Of a DNA stretch of 64,000 nucleotides, positions 12,431 to 26,169 are shown piece after piece. The notes beneath the pieces were generated by a model, which worked only from the letters and a program-made list of their open reading frames with translations, was not told the DNA's origin and did no database searches. The first letter of the stretch is position 1; every line of letters begins with the position of its first letter. Source of the stretch: Neodontobutis hainanensis. Taxonomy: Eukaryota > Chordata > Actinopteri > Gobiiformes > Odontobutidae. The position numbers and the translations under genes were made by a program. The stretch is taken from assembly GCA_024349245.1 (NCBI GenBank), contig JALDNG010000851.1, positions 23,774 to 87,773 on the forward strand. Reading direction: 5' to 3'.

Positions 12431-12874
12431 GAACATGTTTCTCGAACTTTTGGAGAAGCGCGCGAATGATATTTAATCGCAATCAGGCCCAAAGAAAACT
12501 ATAAAAAGATAAATTGCACTAAATCACAGATTAAACTATGTAACCAGATTTTTATTTATAAAAAATATTCTGAAAATACTGATGGATCCAAAATCTATAT
12601 AAGTTGTGGAAATGGCCTTTTGATATCACCAAAGTGTATTACCCACTGATCAAAGCTAAAATACATGATGCAGAATCCAAGCCCATATACGTGAATCGAT
12701 GCAAGCTATTTCCTGGTGAACAAAACCACGGCGTTAAAAAACAAACGCCTGAACCTCACAACGTCATAGAAGTATGGTAAACCTGCCGACGTCGAGTTCG
12801 AGACCTAAAAGATCGATGTGCAACAAGACCTCTGAAGCAGAGAGTTAGCTTCAGTTGTTTAACGGGAGGAGAAG

Positions 12875-13005
12875 TGTATCGATAAACAAGCCGGCGACTA
12901 TATAAGGCTGAGGCGATGCAGGTCTGCTAAATTTAGATGTGTTATAATTATTAATATTAATCTTCTAAAAAACCTTCGAAGGATATTTAGAATGACCTGA
13001 GACAG
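12875..13005 (+). repeat. 3' LTR of the 6.4-13 kb gypsy element
   Basis: It begins TGTATCGATAAAC directly after a purine run (12864-12874). It contains a TATA-like box (ctatataagg, about 12898-12907) at a position where the 5' copy has ctatgtactg. Alignable with 6371-6510. The right edge is approximate. Confidence 0.55.
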
Positions 13006-13299
13006 CTCTCGAGTTGTGAGTGAGAAAGAAGAACAGTTTCTTATCCAGGATCTTATTTAGGATGTAATGAATTAAATTTTTTTTACTTTTGGATTATTAA
13101 CAATTTCATTGACCTTTCAAAGACTAATGAATAGAATAAGACCAAACAACATATACTGTCGCATTTCGAAATGACATACTCATATATTCAAATGATCTGA
13201 GTTCCCTCTTCATAATTTATATGATGTTTTATCTAAGCTTTCCAAATCACACGTAAAAGTTACGAAAGATAAATTGTTCATTTTATTCAACCAAAATAC

Positions 13300-15180
13300 A
13301 CATCTTATGATTTATAATAATTTCCCGATTGTCGTCTCTCCGGGCTCTGCAAATCTAAAACATATTTTGTATTTGAAAACTTCATCATTGATCAAAGATT
13401 TAAAGTCGTTTCTGATAGTATGAAAGTGTTATCCAAAATGTAACTCAAACTTTTCTCTCGATTATCGCACTCTCGTCAATGAACACAGATTTTGAATTGG
13501 AAATGGCCTGTCAAACCAACTTTTGAACAAGTAAAAATAAGTTTTCAATAATTACTTAATAGCTTTCACAAGATATGGATTTGCATGTCATCCTTACTTA
13601 AGATGCTTCATATGATGCAACGGGATCAGGTTTTTTTCAAAAGATTGATTGAATAGATTTTAAAATTTAATTTTTGAGGAAAAAGGAAACATACAACTAA
13701 TGACATAGATGTCGTGCAATTATACTCGAAGATGTAAATTTCGATTTGACCTTTCTTTGGGAGGAGTTTGTTTAAATTAAGGCCACAACCCACTTGTCCA
13801 CTTACGAAAAGTTAATATATAAGGAGTGGACTGGATGTTAGAACTAGAAGAGCTCTGATTGGAAATTAAATACCCTGAGGATTCAATGCTGTTGTCGATT
13901 TATTTTTTAATCAGTAATGGTAATGTGGTTAGAGCTTTCGACTGGTATCAAAAAACAAGAAAACGACAAGAATATATTCTAAATAGTAAAAATTATAACT
14001 GGATCGCACACTCATGAGTCTGTTAAGACATTAAATGATCCAGTTTAATAGGGAAAAGCAAAACACACCCAAATACATCGATGGTATTCTTTTTCGACGC
14101 TCAAAAAGTAGTGCGGTCAACGTGACTCAGAAACACTTATGTATGTAAGTTCAAAACTTTCACACACAATACGGCATTTCATCTTGGATTAAAAATTGTA
14201 AAAATCCTGGAACCGTTAACCTATTGGTCTGAAACGCAGACTGTCGTTGATCTTTGTTTTGGAAGTGTCACAAATGTAGCCTTGACAACTCGAAGGACAA
14301 TACGCCTTGAAGTTTGTTAAAACCGATACTTACTAATCCTGAATCTGATTTCTGGGAGGCCGACTTTATTGTTCTCTTTCCAGCAACTGTTGATTGAACT
14401 AAATACATCATTTGGTTTATTAATCTTAACAAGAGTTGAACAGAAGCTCATACATAACCAAACAAAAGGAAGATCCTGTAGTTGACGTCATTAAGGACTG
14501 TATCATTTTCGGAATCGGTATACCCAAAACAATTCACTCTGGCATAGGAACTCAGTTTGAATCTAAAATCATAAAATTCTTGTGCAAGAATTTTTTTAAT
14601 TTCAGAGTCTAGAACGACCCCTTACCACTCACCTGAAAATGGAATTGTTGAACTTTCGAACAGGACAGTTGAAAAAGTTCTACAGCCATCATGTAAATGG
14701 GTAACAATATAACTTTGATCGCCGCCTCAACCTCGTCATTTATGCCATCAAAGCAACTTAAAATATATCTACGGGGGTTTCTCCAGCAAAACCCACTTAT
14801 AGAAGGAAATTATTGGGGCGTAGAAAAATTGAGCATTGCAATCAACCAAAGATTCATCAATTACTATGCAAGTCAAATAATGTTTCGATTCGTTAATAAA
14901 GAGTTTGAGGGAATTATTTGATTCAGCAAACAGAAATCTAAATGATTTTTCGAAACGCCAAGCAGCCCAGCACAATTCGAAGATGATCTTCTTTAACTAT
15001 TCTTTTAAAGATTTATTCGTGATCAAAGCAGTGCGATCAAATAAACTCAAACCAATTTTCAACGGACTATTCAAGGTACAGATGGCGAACCACCCAAATT
15101 TCAGAATTCAACACCTGGAATGTCCTGTTCGCAGTGAATTACTAACCCCACAACTCACGCTACCAGTTTGATTTTTCATG
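13300..15180 (+). mobile_element. Third decayed gypsy element: RNase H and integrase remnants
   Basis: At about 13510-13660 an RT-RNase H junction reads WPVKPTFEQVKISFQ, then LHVILT-DASYDATGSGFFQ (a stop splits the T-D of the RNase H start). At about 13780-13930 DHNPLVHLRK, WMLELEEL and EIKYPEDSM follow the end of RNase H. Integrase pieces run from about 14080: GIPKTIHSGIGTQFES (Asp of S/T-D-x-G lost), and a C-terminal SH3-like stretch at 14905-15171 (KLKPIFNGLFKV corresponds to KL.p.w.GPY.V). Stops are abundant. No LTRs were recognised. Confidence 0.55.
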
Positions 15181-16250
15181 AACAAAGAGTACAAACACTT
15201 GTTGGGAGATGTAACTTTAGCATGTCGGACATCACTTAAATTCCTCATTAGCAGTAGATTACAATCTCTTTTAGGGCCAGATCATAAGGAAATGATATAT
15301 TACAGCTTCTGGCCAGCACACATTCAATTATGGAAAAATTAATAACGTAAATTTTAGCTTCATACACTGACAGAATTTGTGAATCAACGTGGAGCATCAA
15401 GAATCGTAAAATTAAGGAAGTTTATATCTTAAATTTCTGAATTACTTTCCACATTTTTATAAAACTCCTTATAATAGATAAATGAACACAGAAGAAAATA
15501 TTCAACAAATAAAGAACAACAATCCTTTCTTTATTTAATAAATGACCAATAACAGTGTAGATATTCATCTATCTTGAGGAATTCTAACATATACAGCGCA
15601 TTAACAACCTCAGGTTACATTAAAGAACAACATATATAAAAATCCATGATCAAAAATCAGAAACGAAATCAGGTTTTCAAGAGGGAATTGAATTGAAAAA
15701 TACAATGGTCAATATACCTATAAATAAAAAACTTTGAAGAAATCTAATCAATTGCTGATAAATGAACGACCAATCTAAAGCAGTTTAGGATTTTAGTTGG
15801 AGGATGAAAATCAAATGTTAAGTGATACAAATAATTCTCATCGTCAATGTTTACGTGGGTGATAAGAATTAGCACGATACATTGAAAACATATTCAGACA
15901 TTACCTTACTGTAAATATATGGGAAACATAAAAACGAATCACCCTTATATATTGGGAATGAAGGCTCATGTTCAATTGACTCAGATTCCTATTTATTGAA
16001 TGTTTCGACTTTTGATTGTTTATGGACAAGTTTAAAAATTGTTAATATTTTATGGAAAACCAAACTTCTCATTATATCACTCAAAGTTTTGTGTTGATTC
16101 ATTCAGAGAACTTGGAGAACCAATATTCGTCTTAATGGACAATGTGACATAATTTACTTCACGTGGGAATTTGAGGAATTCCTACAATCTTCTATGCTTA
16201 AATATTAATCTCGTATCAAATTAAGACGACTAATGATCAGGCGGAATAAA
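15180..16250. other. AT-rich stretch, nothing recognised
   Basis: Only short frames in all six readings and no motif or splice pattern that I could support. Confidence 0.4.
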
Positions 16251-16299
16251 AGACAAAATAACTAAGTTAAAAAGTATGAAAAACAGAATACGATATGAT

Positions 16300-16910
16300 A
16301 TAAATGATTTTAGTATTTAGGGCACTTTTATGAGTGAATTTAAAACAAAATTTATTCTCTGGAAGAGGCCGAACTTAAGTGACCTTTTGTAGGAAGCCAA
16401 GCACACTGATGGATAATTCCCGTGAGTTTGTCCTGTGAATCTTCAAGCTAGATTATAAACTGAACTATTGAACGAATAATCAACTCAACGTTCAAAGAAT
16501 TTAAACGTGATATATATATTCAAACTCGAAATGGCCGCACTAATGGTGTAATATAGGAACAATAATCTCGCAGTCACGATTATTTTATTTGATGCAAAAG
16601 AGGGAATCAACGAAGAGAAGGAATGTTGACCATTTTAAAGTGGGGCATGACACGTATGATTTTTATACAACCATGTGGGAGAGTAATTAAAAGAAATATG
16701 AAAATAATCAAGGAAACGGAATGAGATAATTTCTTCGAAGCACTGGAACTGATTCCTGTCGACCAGAACGTTTCAATGTATGCGTCTTGGAAAAAACCCG
16801 CCTCGGAATATCAATAAGGATAGAGTAATCATCTAAAATGAACCCTGAGGAGCTGAAAGGCGGAAAAGTAATCACGTAAAGCATATCTCATAAGTTTCAT
16901 GTGCCCTTCC
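16300..16910 (+). pseudogene. Degenerate coding-like stretch, possibly retroelement gag
   Basis: Short + frames such as FILWKRPNLSDLL, ALELIPVDQNVSMYASW and NPEELKGGK have less AT-biased codons than their surroundings but are interrupted every 15-40 codons. A gag-like origin is a guess from composition and from the neighbouring gypsy debris. Confidence 0.2.
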
Positions 16911-19900
16911 TCAAGATTTCTTAATTTTATATCCACGATTAAAATTTTCATAAATAATGTCTGTTATGAGATTGAAAGATAGAAAAACTTGAAGACCAAT
17001 TTATGTTCTTTTTTATGCACGTATATTTGACAGTTTCATATTTTTATTCAAGTTAATCACAACGATAACATTAAAAATTTCAATGTTTAATTTAGTCTTT
17101 TGAAAACGATAATTACACGTTATTCACGATCAACTTAATGAAAAAACTTCCATTATCAGAAGTTAAATTTCTTGAAGAAACGATTTTTTAAAAAAGTTAA
17201 ATTTAACGAATCAAAAGTCGCGGTAAAAGCCATCTTAAAAACGACGCGATGAAACTATGAGTAAAAAATGTAAATATTTATAACTTCGAACAATCAATTT
17301 TACAATATCTGCCGTATGTCATCTAAATATCGAAAATTCAAGTGGTTAACAAAATTTTCATCTGAACGAGATTTTTATCTTTAAGCTTAGCTGGAGCATT
17401 TTCAAGATTATAAAAAATAGATTATCAAACGATTTTATTATTATTAAGCATACTATATGTGACTACATTTAGATATTTAAAATAATCAGCCTAAAATTCA
17501 TTGAAAATTATACCTGAGATAATATGAAAATATGATAAATTTTCAGCATCTATGTTTTTTTAAATATGTGTAATTTTTAATTAGGCATATTTTGGTTAGG
17601 TTACGTCTTCTGAGCAAGTCAAATAGTTTAACCAGTCTTTAATACCCTTAACTTTTTTAGTTAAAAATGTATTTATTAGAAATATAAGATGAGACTGAAG
17701 ATTTATTACTCATAAATCCTATACCTCTCTTATAGTAAACTCTTATGGAGTAAAACGTGATATAAAAATGCCTTAAAGAAAAATCAAATAACCTCAAGAT
17801 CACTGCAAGTGTAATTAATGCTATCTTCATTTGGAAAAATCTTTAGACAGATAATTAAAAACGAAGCTTTAACATGAGTATGCGCGCATATTTACCAAAG
17901 TCATAGACCACATACGACTAGTTTGGAATTCTCAGAAGATTGGCACACGCGGCACTTTCAGATAAATTTAGACGCCATGAGATTTAAGCCCTAAAACCCA
18001 AACTCCTTAAAACCCTTTCTGACGACAAAAGTGAGTTTGATAAATTTTATCGAAACAGTAAAAAATTAAATTTCTTTATTTGTTTGTTTTATGAACCTTT
18101 TAACGAATTTAAAAATCATTTTGCAATGAAAACACTCATTTCAAAAATGATATAAACAAAAATATTGGGAAAATGGAGTTTCGTGATGCCACAACAAAAA
18201 AATTCAATCGTTTCATAAGACAGGAAATCTGATTAGATAGAAATTGGAAATATTTTACAATAGAGTCAATTTTTGACTTCATAATGTAATTTTTAAATCA
18301 TGATACCTTACAGTTTGGCATAAAAAAACTCGTTGAAAATTGATATTTATTCATTTTTAAGTCACAATTCTGGATTTTTGGTTTTTTAAGGGTTCATATA
18401 AACACGAAGTCTCACTCGTCGCCTCTCCAGTTTCTTTATTTATGACTTTAAGGGATATAAATTGATAAATCATAGGTTTATGGAAAACAATTTTTGAATG
18501 ATTCCAAATTATATCATAAATTTTAGAAATACGGGAAAATATTTAAAAAATTTAAATGTCAGAAACGTTTTCTTATTTTTCGGCATTATAACTATGTACC
18601 GATGAAGAATATTCATTCTGAACACTTCGGTTCGTTTGAATTAAGATATTTTTAAAAAGTATAGTAAATCATGTTTTGAGCTTTTACCTGAAATTGCTGG
18701 TATCATATTTTATTTCTCTGATTTATACAGTGAGTTCCAATTATGGGGGTCAATGGAAAATTTAAAAGGAATTCCACTATTTTTTGATTCATTTATAAAA
18801 ATAAGATTTTATTCATCGAAAACTTTCTATTTCGCTCAGACATAACAAAATGTTTTGAAGGAGTGTATTAAATTCGACTTTGTTTACTAAATCTATGTAA
18901 ATTTGGGACTGGACTGAATAACTTTAATCATGATAATTTAAGGACTTTCTCAAAGTGAATCAAATGGCTGGACGTCATTTTATTTAAGTTTCCCCATTCT
19001 TGAATATTTGAGAACGTTTCTATAAATATCTCAGCAGATGAATCTATAACTTATATATAATTGTTAAGGGTTGTTTAAGAAAATATTATTCGCCGATATT
19101 TCAGATTTTTAGAGTTAAAAATCTTATAAATTAACTTTTTGAGACTACTTTCTGACATTTTCACGCACACTCATTCATTCTATACCAATATATACATTTA
19201 AAACTCGCTAGTATTCGCGAATACGATTTCTAATTTCCCTCAAGATATCTTTTACTTGAACTTAACTCAGTTAACCAGTCTTTAATTTTTAACCTTTTCA
19301 TCTGTTACTATTTGCAAACTTGAAAATTGTCGTTAAAAATACACTATATATTTGATAATAGAATAAAAGGTAGGTTTTTTATAACTCAGAGATTTCATAC
19401 GTTGGAAAAGTACTTCCTGTTGGGTTGATGCATGCTCTCGTCGTATATGGCTTCGCGCACTTCACCTTCTGTTGTATTCTTTCATTTAAAACATACTTTT
19501 TGTTGAGGAAAATTATTCCTTTACAAGTAAAAGCCACAAGTTTGCCAGAATGCCCGTAGAGTAAGGACTAGGGGAGATTAGTTTTGGTTCAAACTCCACA
19601 CAAACTAGTTTTCTGGCTCATTATCTTGTTAACGAACCAAATTATCTACATTTTACACAAATAAAATGACTAATAAAAAGTGTCAAAACTGAGTTCACTC
19701 GAAATATTTAAAAAATGTGAGATCAAGTTCTTATCGCATTTCCATTTTGGTTGATAACCTAGATACGTTTTATTTGAGATGATAAAGCCATGAGATCTTT
19801 CCGAAATGCTAGAAATTCGTGATAATTACATTTATTTTGACAATACTCAATTTCATTTGGACATCACTCCATCAAAAAATCGTCAGTAAGTGTTCATGAT

Positions 19901-22490
19901 TTTTAAGTTACATTTTTATGTCAGCTTGAAAGAGGATTTATTTCATGAAAATCTTAGCGAATGGCGAAAAGTTGAAAATAATAATCCTCTGTTTAATGGT
20001 GACCTGAATTTAGTTAAGATCATCAATAGTTTTTTATATTATCTCTTCTTAAACAAAAGTACCTTTGAAAATAAAGCGAGTTAAACATATTTTTAGTAAA
20101 ATAATTTCATAATCTGATCAGTCTATAATTTCTATAAGTGGAAATCTCCTCATCTGCGAAACAATTCTCGGTTTTATGTTCATATCCTTTAAAATGGGTT
20201 ATCACCTGAAGTTACCCGCCTAATCTGTAACTACGCATGTTGGAAGTTTTACAAACTGAGTAATTTCAAATCTTTGCTATCTCAACAGACATGATTTTGA
20301 AAATATAAAAACGATTGAATTAATATAACTAATCCAGAGAATACTTTGATATCGAGAATATCAGTGAACTCTATTCATGTAAAAACTAATATAGAAAACT
20401 CGTAAATTTTATAAAAACAATATTTACCATACACTATGACGGGACAGGTAAAGTTACATGATAGAGTACAAGTACCAACATAATTTGCGATTTTCACTAT
20501 CGAATCCCAGTATGGGAGGTACGATACGCTATTTCAAGCTTTGTCAAGAATGATATCAAGGAAACAACCGAACGCTGGCCATTAATATCGCGATAAGCAG
20601 TGCAAAACAGTATTATAACAAGGGCTCCTCTATTTTATACTCGTTTTTCAACTCAATTCATCAATTTTTATGTTGAAAACAGATAAAATTATTTTGACAG
20701 TGCGTATAAACACTACACTCTACTCATCAACATATAATTTAATTGTCTATATTTATCTCCATAAGTTAGTTTTCATGAGATGGATTCGAAGGCTCCCATT
20801 TATGTAATTAAACTTATGACTTTCATGGTTGGCTCTTCGCGGGAATCCTACGATACAGACCTTGTCAGATACATGTGGAAAACAGGTCAAAGGCTTTAAA
20901 TTAGGCGTTGTATAAAATATCCTGCATGTCTTTATGGTTAAAAACATTCGAGCACATTAAAATGAAAAACTTCTCATTCATTAATAGATAGATTTTAAAA
21001 CAAGAGAGCACCAAAAACTCAAAGACAAAGACAAATTAAAAGAGCATTCTGACAGTCTTTATAAACGAGCATAAATGTACAATGAATGGAAGCTAAGAAA
21101 ACCAGGTCGTGTTCCAATTATCTTAAAAAGGATATCTCATTTTCGTGAAAAGAAATCACGTTAAAATAAAATAGACAGAATAAATAATTCCATGTTATAC
21201 GACGTGAATAAAATATGGCCAATATTTTGTCAGTTAGAGTCTAAAGGCGATAAAAGTGGATAATATAATTTAACGACAACTAAATGAAACAAAGTATATT
21301 GATTTTGAGAAATGAGCCATTGAACTGATTGTAAGTTCGGCTCATTTCATGGTGTGGAACTATTTTAGAGACTGTGTGGAAAAAACAACTTTTGATCCAA
21401 AAAATTTAATTCGGGGTTAAAAAAAATACAATAACAACATTAAAGTGTTTGTTTTAAAGAAAAATACAAAAGCATTACAAGTCGCATGGAGGAAAGCAGT
21501 TTTGGTTTAATTCTGTATATATTTTATCAGTAAAGTAGAGTTGAATGCATAAATATCAAATATTATTAAAAAAGAAGATTTTTTTCAAAACATAATTTTG
21601 GCAAATAGTTGACGACAGGCGAACACCTACCACCAACTATATTTCAAGAAAAAAATTGAGTTTGTGTAGAATTTCTTAAGAACATTATCCTTTTATTATG
21701 TCTGTAAAAATACGTCACAAGGTAAGTTCACTTATATACTTAGTTTTCGTGATATGTACATAGATAAAAACTTATTGCGTCAATAATAATACCTCATTAA
21801 ATTGACCACATAACTTAAAAATACCTGAAATATCGAAATTGGGTATTTTTACAAAAGTCATTATTTTGAAATTTATAAAAATCATTCCAAGCGAAATTTC
21901 TATTTTAGAAACCTTCAAGCTGACGTGGATAAGCTCGTCGCTATGAAACGATTAACTCAAAGACGACAGATAAAAATATTAAAAAAACCAAACTTCTTAC
22001 ATAAAAGGTAAATATAAATACTACTTGAAAAATTCAGAACAAAAATACATGGTCAGACCATATAAGTAGAGATTTGAGATGCATTAACATCGCACTTGCG
22101 CACCACTTTATAGTTTTATCGATGAAAAAAATTGACGACATCGATTCTCATTTTTCGTTATGGAAGAAGCAGATTAATATCCTAAATTACGTTGTTGAAA
22201 ATATACGCTTGGATAATGATATATAATTTCTATAGCGCTACTTTTTGACATAAAAGTGTCGTTAATATTGAAATGCGGATATTAAGCTGAATAGGCCAAA
22301 ATTCTATCATTAAAAGGATCCACTGTCCATTTCTCTTGTTTAGGCTCGCGAATTTCGTGATCTATTCTTATTTTAGGAAATTTTAAAAATTGGAATTGAT
22401 AGATGTCACGTAATAACTGAAAACTAATCAGATATTATGTTTTTCCATGTGTCGGTTTCTTTCCTCCGAATCATTCAATTTATACACCTG
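16910..22490. other. AT-rich stretch without supported genes
   Basis: There are no conserved motifs, no long frames and no series of exons joined by short GT-AG introns that I could follow. A 64-codon + frame at 19890-20084 and a 64-codon - frame at 20753-20947 are compatible with chance. Confidence 0.4.
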
Positions 22491-22840
22491 CATTAGGCGG
22501 TTTTAAAGTTTAAATGTCTTATAACTAACGATAAACTAAAACTAACGTGTTGTTTATTATCTAAATAAAGAAAAGTTTCGTTTTTGATGGGATAATTTTG
22601 ACATTTTATGTGTTGCATTGGAAGAATCCCAACAGAACATATCGAGTGACCAACAAATATTCGTCTCAGCTTGTTCTTGGTATTGGTGTTCAAAGTCAGC
22701 TAAAATTCAAGGTGAAGCCCAACTATACAAGTAGTAAAACTCTCGTCTCAATTCCTCGTTGTTGCCTACGTGCTAAAAATGAATATAACGATCAAATTAT
22801 CTTGTTTAACATATCGTTTCCAGAAGGACGCTGAATTTTA
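22480..22840. other. Unresolved coding-like segment (either strand)
   Basis: A + frame of 78 codons (22598-22834) overlaps a - frame of 66 codons (22493-22693). A second - reading with one stop (ADFEHQY, then CWSLDMFCWDSS) also looks protein-like. No family is recognised and the strand cannot be decided from sequence alone. Confidence 0.2.
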
Positions 22841-25800
22841 AACAATTGATCTACTTCTACCATTGATTGACGATGAATTTTTATCGCCAGTAATGTGTAT
22901 ACAAACACAATTAAACCGTAATAAACATTAGCTTATATCGGGTGTCATTATTTGCCAACTAAAATACAATATAAAGACCGAATTTCAAATACGATTCCAA
23001 TTATAAAAATAACAAGATGACAATACGAGTCATTGAGTTAACATGGCTCGAATGCGAAAAGATTGTCAACTACATGTTATAGTTTTGTAAATAGTAAAAC
23101 ATTTTGATCAGAAATTTATTTTCGTGTTTTAAGCCACACAAAAAAATTCCATTTAAACACACACACACACATGAGGAAATTTTAGCATTTCTAATTTTCT
23201 CATTGTAATAGAAGCCCCGCCTAAAAGTTATTTTTGGCGGAACACCGTGATATTACATGTATCTATTTTGGCGCAGTACTCCAAATTTTTATAAAAGGAT
23301 CAAAAAGCTTATATGTATTTAGATACTCATACAGACATCTTTTTTTAAATCATCTTATCGCATGGGAATACATTCCACCGAACCTTTATTTTTAGCCGTT
23401 CTAACTGTTGGGATTAAGCTAAAATATATTCCTATTTAAATCATGATAGTTTTTATTTTTCTATCTAATGTTCAACGGTGAATTTAATTGTGGAACAATA
23501 AAAGTCTGTAGCGCACGGGAAATTTATAGTCGTCTCAAATAACTGACACCTGTCGGTCAACTTTTCTTTTGTGTTTTTACAAGCCAAAATTAATCAATAA
23601 ACCAAACTATTATTTTTCCATTATCCTAGACTTTGACATTTTAACAAGATTTTATATTTCATTTGAATTAATTTATTTAAATACCAACGAATGCAAGCAA
23701 ACAAAGTCTTAAATTGGTTAATATTCAAGCATTCTGCAAGTTCAATTAGCTCCATGATGCGAATATCTGGATATTTGAAACTAGATTTGCTTTATACTCA
23801 ATATAAGTGATTTAACATATAATATGTAAGGTACGAATCTAAATGTTTCAATAAACATAAACTGGAATTATACACGTGTAAATAATAGAATACTCAATCT
23901 AATTACTTCAAAAACAATAAGTCAAATGACAGGTATTTTTAATTCATTGCAGATTATCGATGCGTCATCATTTATGTTATATAATCTAAGCTGCGATGAA
24001 ACGGTCGTCAAAGATTAAGTCATGGATAATTAAATTTGGCGATGATCTTCACTTCATGTTTTTCTTGATTAATAACTAAATTAATACGTCATTTACTCTT
24101 AAAATAATCTGCGATGAAGTTATTTTTTATTTGACACTAAAATATTTTATCTGAATTGTACATAGGACAAAAATTGACAATAATTATCATTAAATCTATG
24201 ATTAAGATATATTTATTTATGTATACTTATTTGCATCAACTAATCAATAAATCAAAATAATTTATATTGATGACAAATAACCTCACCTTGTAATAAAAAT
24301 AAGTACTAAATAATTCATGTATGAAAAATGAACCATAAAGCTGATAATAATTAAATTATTTTCTACACTTTTATAAATATGTGAATTCAACAATAAAAAG
24401 TAGCAAAGTTCTTAAAACTATTGTATTTTTCAAAATTTTAACACTTTGTGTGATTACTACATTGTACTTTTGAATGAGTTAAATGTATAAAACACGGTGA
24501 CACAGTTAAAAAGATTCTTAAAGTTTACGCATGTGTGATATATTCTTAGCTTAAGTTCTATTAACTGTTTGACTTAATCGAAAACATTCTTTTTTATTAC
24601 AATATAGAATTTTAATAGAAAAATACAAAAATTTGAATTTTTTTATTATTGTAAAATTAAGTCATGGACACATCTAAGTGCTTTGAATGATGCGCGGTAT
24701 CTGGATTATTGTTAAAAGAATAACTTCCTTATTTATATAATGAAGGTTCACTGTTAGGATTAACTAGAAAGAGTACAGTTGATCCCTCACATATTTTAAA
24801 CCTCACAAAAATAGATATCCGCCGACTATAAGTATCCAAAAAGTAAATTTAGACAAAAGCTAAAATATATATAAATAAAAAACGTTGAAGTTATCTTGTT
24901 TAATATTTCAGTTAATTAAAAGCAATTCAGCTGTAAAATGAGTCATACTTTAAAAGGGAGATTTGTGAGTTATTGGATTAAGTGCTCATTTATATGGGGG
25001 AATATTTTCTGCTCTCAATTGAATAAAAAATGAAATGGTTTGATGAGAGTTTTCTAAAATTTCTTCGATAATAATATCAGCATTGTCAGCAGCCATAATT
25101 CATATTCCAGGATTTATTTAACAGTGTCTTCTAGGATTACCTTTTTTCAGGGTTCTTAATGGAATCTGCCTTTTAAAAATGGAACTTTTTGCATTTTTTT
25201 CTTATTTTCCAATTTTTTAAGTTTTTAATTTTCTGATGTTGAAGCGAGAGTGGAAATTTCAAACTAAACTATCATCAAACCATGTTTTATAGCGCTAAAA
25301 TTTCATTATTGATAGTAAGAACAAATAAAAACATAAATTTTTAAAATACCCTCTGAAAAGGGTTTTTTTTATTTCATGAATTTTATAATTATCAATAAGT
25401 TAATGCGATATAAAATTTTAATTAATCAATCAGCTTCAATGATTCACAGAAAGAAAACAAATTGTATTGAATTTTGTGTTTTTATTCGATAAGAACGTTT
25501 GATTAGAGTATATTGACATGTCACTGAGAAAAAGGAAAAACAGTTATCTTTAATTTTTAATTTCACGACTAATTCATATAAAAGAATAACCTGAAATTTC
25601 TCAAGAAAGAAAATAAAGTTAAAATAATTTAGATGAACCTTAAATCGTATAATTTATTGCAATTACAGGCATTCGTTTTTTGATAAAATCGACCTTGAGT
25701 CACAATATCTCAGACTTCTCCATTCAATAAATCTTATAAAAATCGTGATGAACAAGAGAAAAAATATTTTAACTATCCTTGTTTGGGAGGAACAATTTAA

Positions 25801-25940
25801 TGCTTAAGTTGATTAAAACTTAACCACACTTTTCAGATTTGTTAACCGGGGTTTCTACCTTGAATGATCTTTTAAGTGGTAAAAAACTAATGCTACTAAG
25901 CTTCCACAGAGTCCGTAAATAAGCAATAAAAACGTTATAC
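22840..25940. other. AT-rich stretch without supported genes
   Basis: Contains an (AC)n run at 23157-23170 and many poly-A/T tracts. I see no gene. Confidence 0.4.
23157..23170. repeat. AC dinucleotide microsatellite
   Basis: Seven uninterrupted AC units in otherwise AT-rich DNA. Confidence 0.8.
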
Positions 25941-25941
25941 A

Positions 25942-26163
25942 ATGCCAGTACGTGCCACAATCACCCTGTTCGACAATAAACGGTTAAATAATTCTTATAT
26001 ATTATTCCCAGGTAATAAATGCAACAGAGTTACAATTGTTCCTGTGGGACGAAAAATGGTTATGAAAGTGGGCAAAGCACATCGTTACCAAAGGGGTTTA
26101 AATAGACGTAAACCTCCTAAGAATGAAGCCATGGTAGGTTTGACTTATTCTAACTCCACATAA
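25942..26163 (+). CDS. Unrecognised small basic ORF, possibly an exon
   Basis: A 73-codon ATG frame with a strikingly basic second half (GRKMVMKVGKAHRYQRG, then NRRKPPKNEAM) and less AT-biased codons than its surroundings. The GKAHR...L.RR.P..AM pattern faintly recalls the GKAGRNRW-GxRP-xxRGVAM signature of ribosomal protein L2, but the match is too short to claim. A possible donor (gtaggt) at 26132 suggests continuation into downstream exons, which I could not resolve. Confidence 0.25.
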   Translation: MPVRATITLFDNKRLNNSYILFPGNKCNRVTIVPVGRKMVMKVGKAHRYQRGLNRRKPPKNEAMVGLTYSNST

Positions 26164-26169
26164 AAATAA

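Larger units (their letters stand above)
6371..13005 (+). mobile_element. Old Ty3/gypsy retrotransposon with a second element nested in its reverse transcriptase
   Basis: The order is LTR, gag, protease, RT (first half), foreign insert (about 8217-10600), RT (second half), RNase H, integrase, polypurine tract (gggaggagaag, 12864-12874) and LTR. The RT breaks after the FQRLM block near 8210 and resumes at the YLDS box near 10645, so the insert splits one domain. All domains carry stops, frameshifts or replaced catalytic residues, and the element cannot be active as it stands. The PPT lies directly against the TG start of the right LTR, as expected for Ty3/gypsy elements. Confidence 0.7.

Noticed and set aside
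19890..20947. Two 64-codon frames in the AT-rich desert
   Set aside because: Low-complexity residues, no supporting exons on either side.
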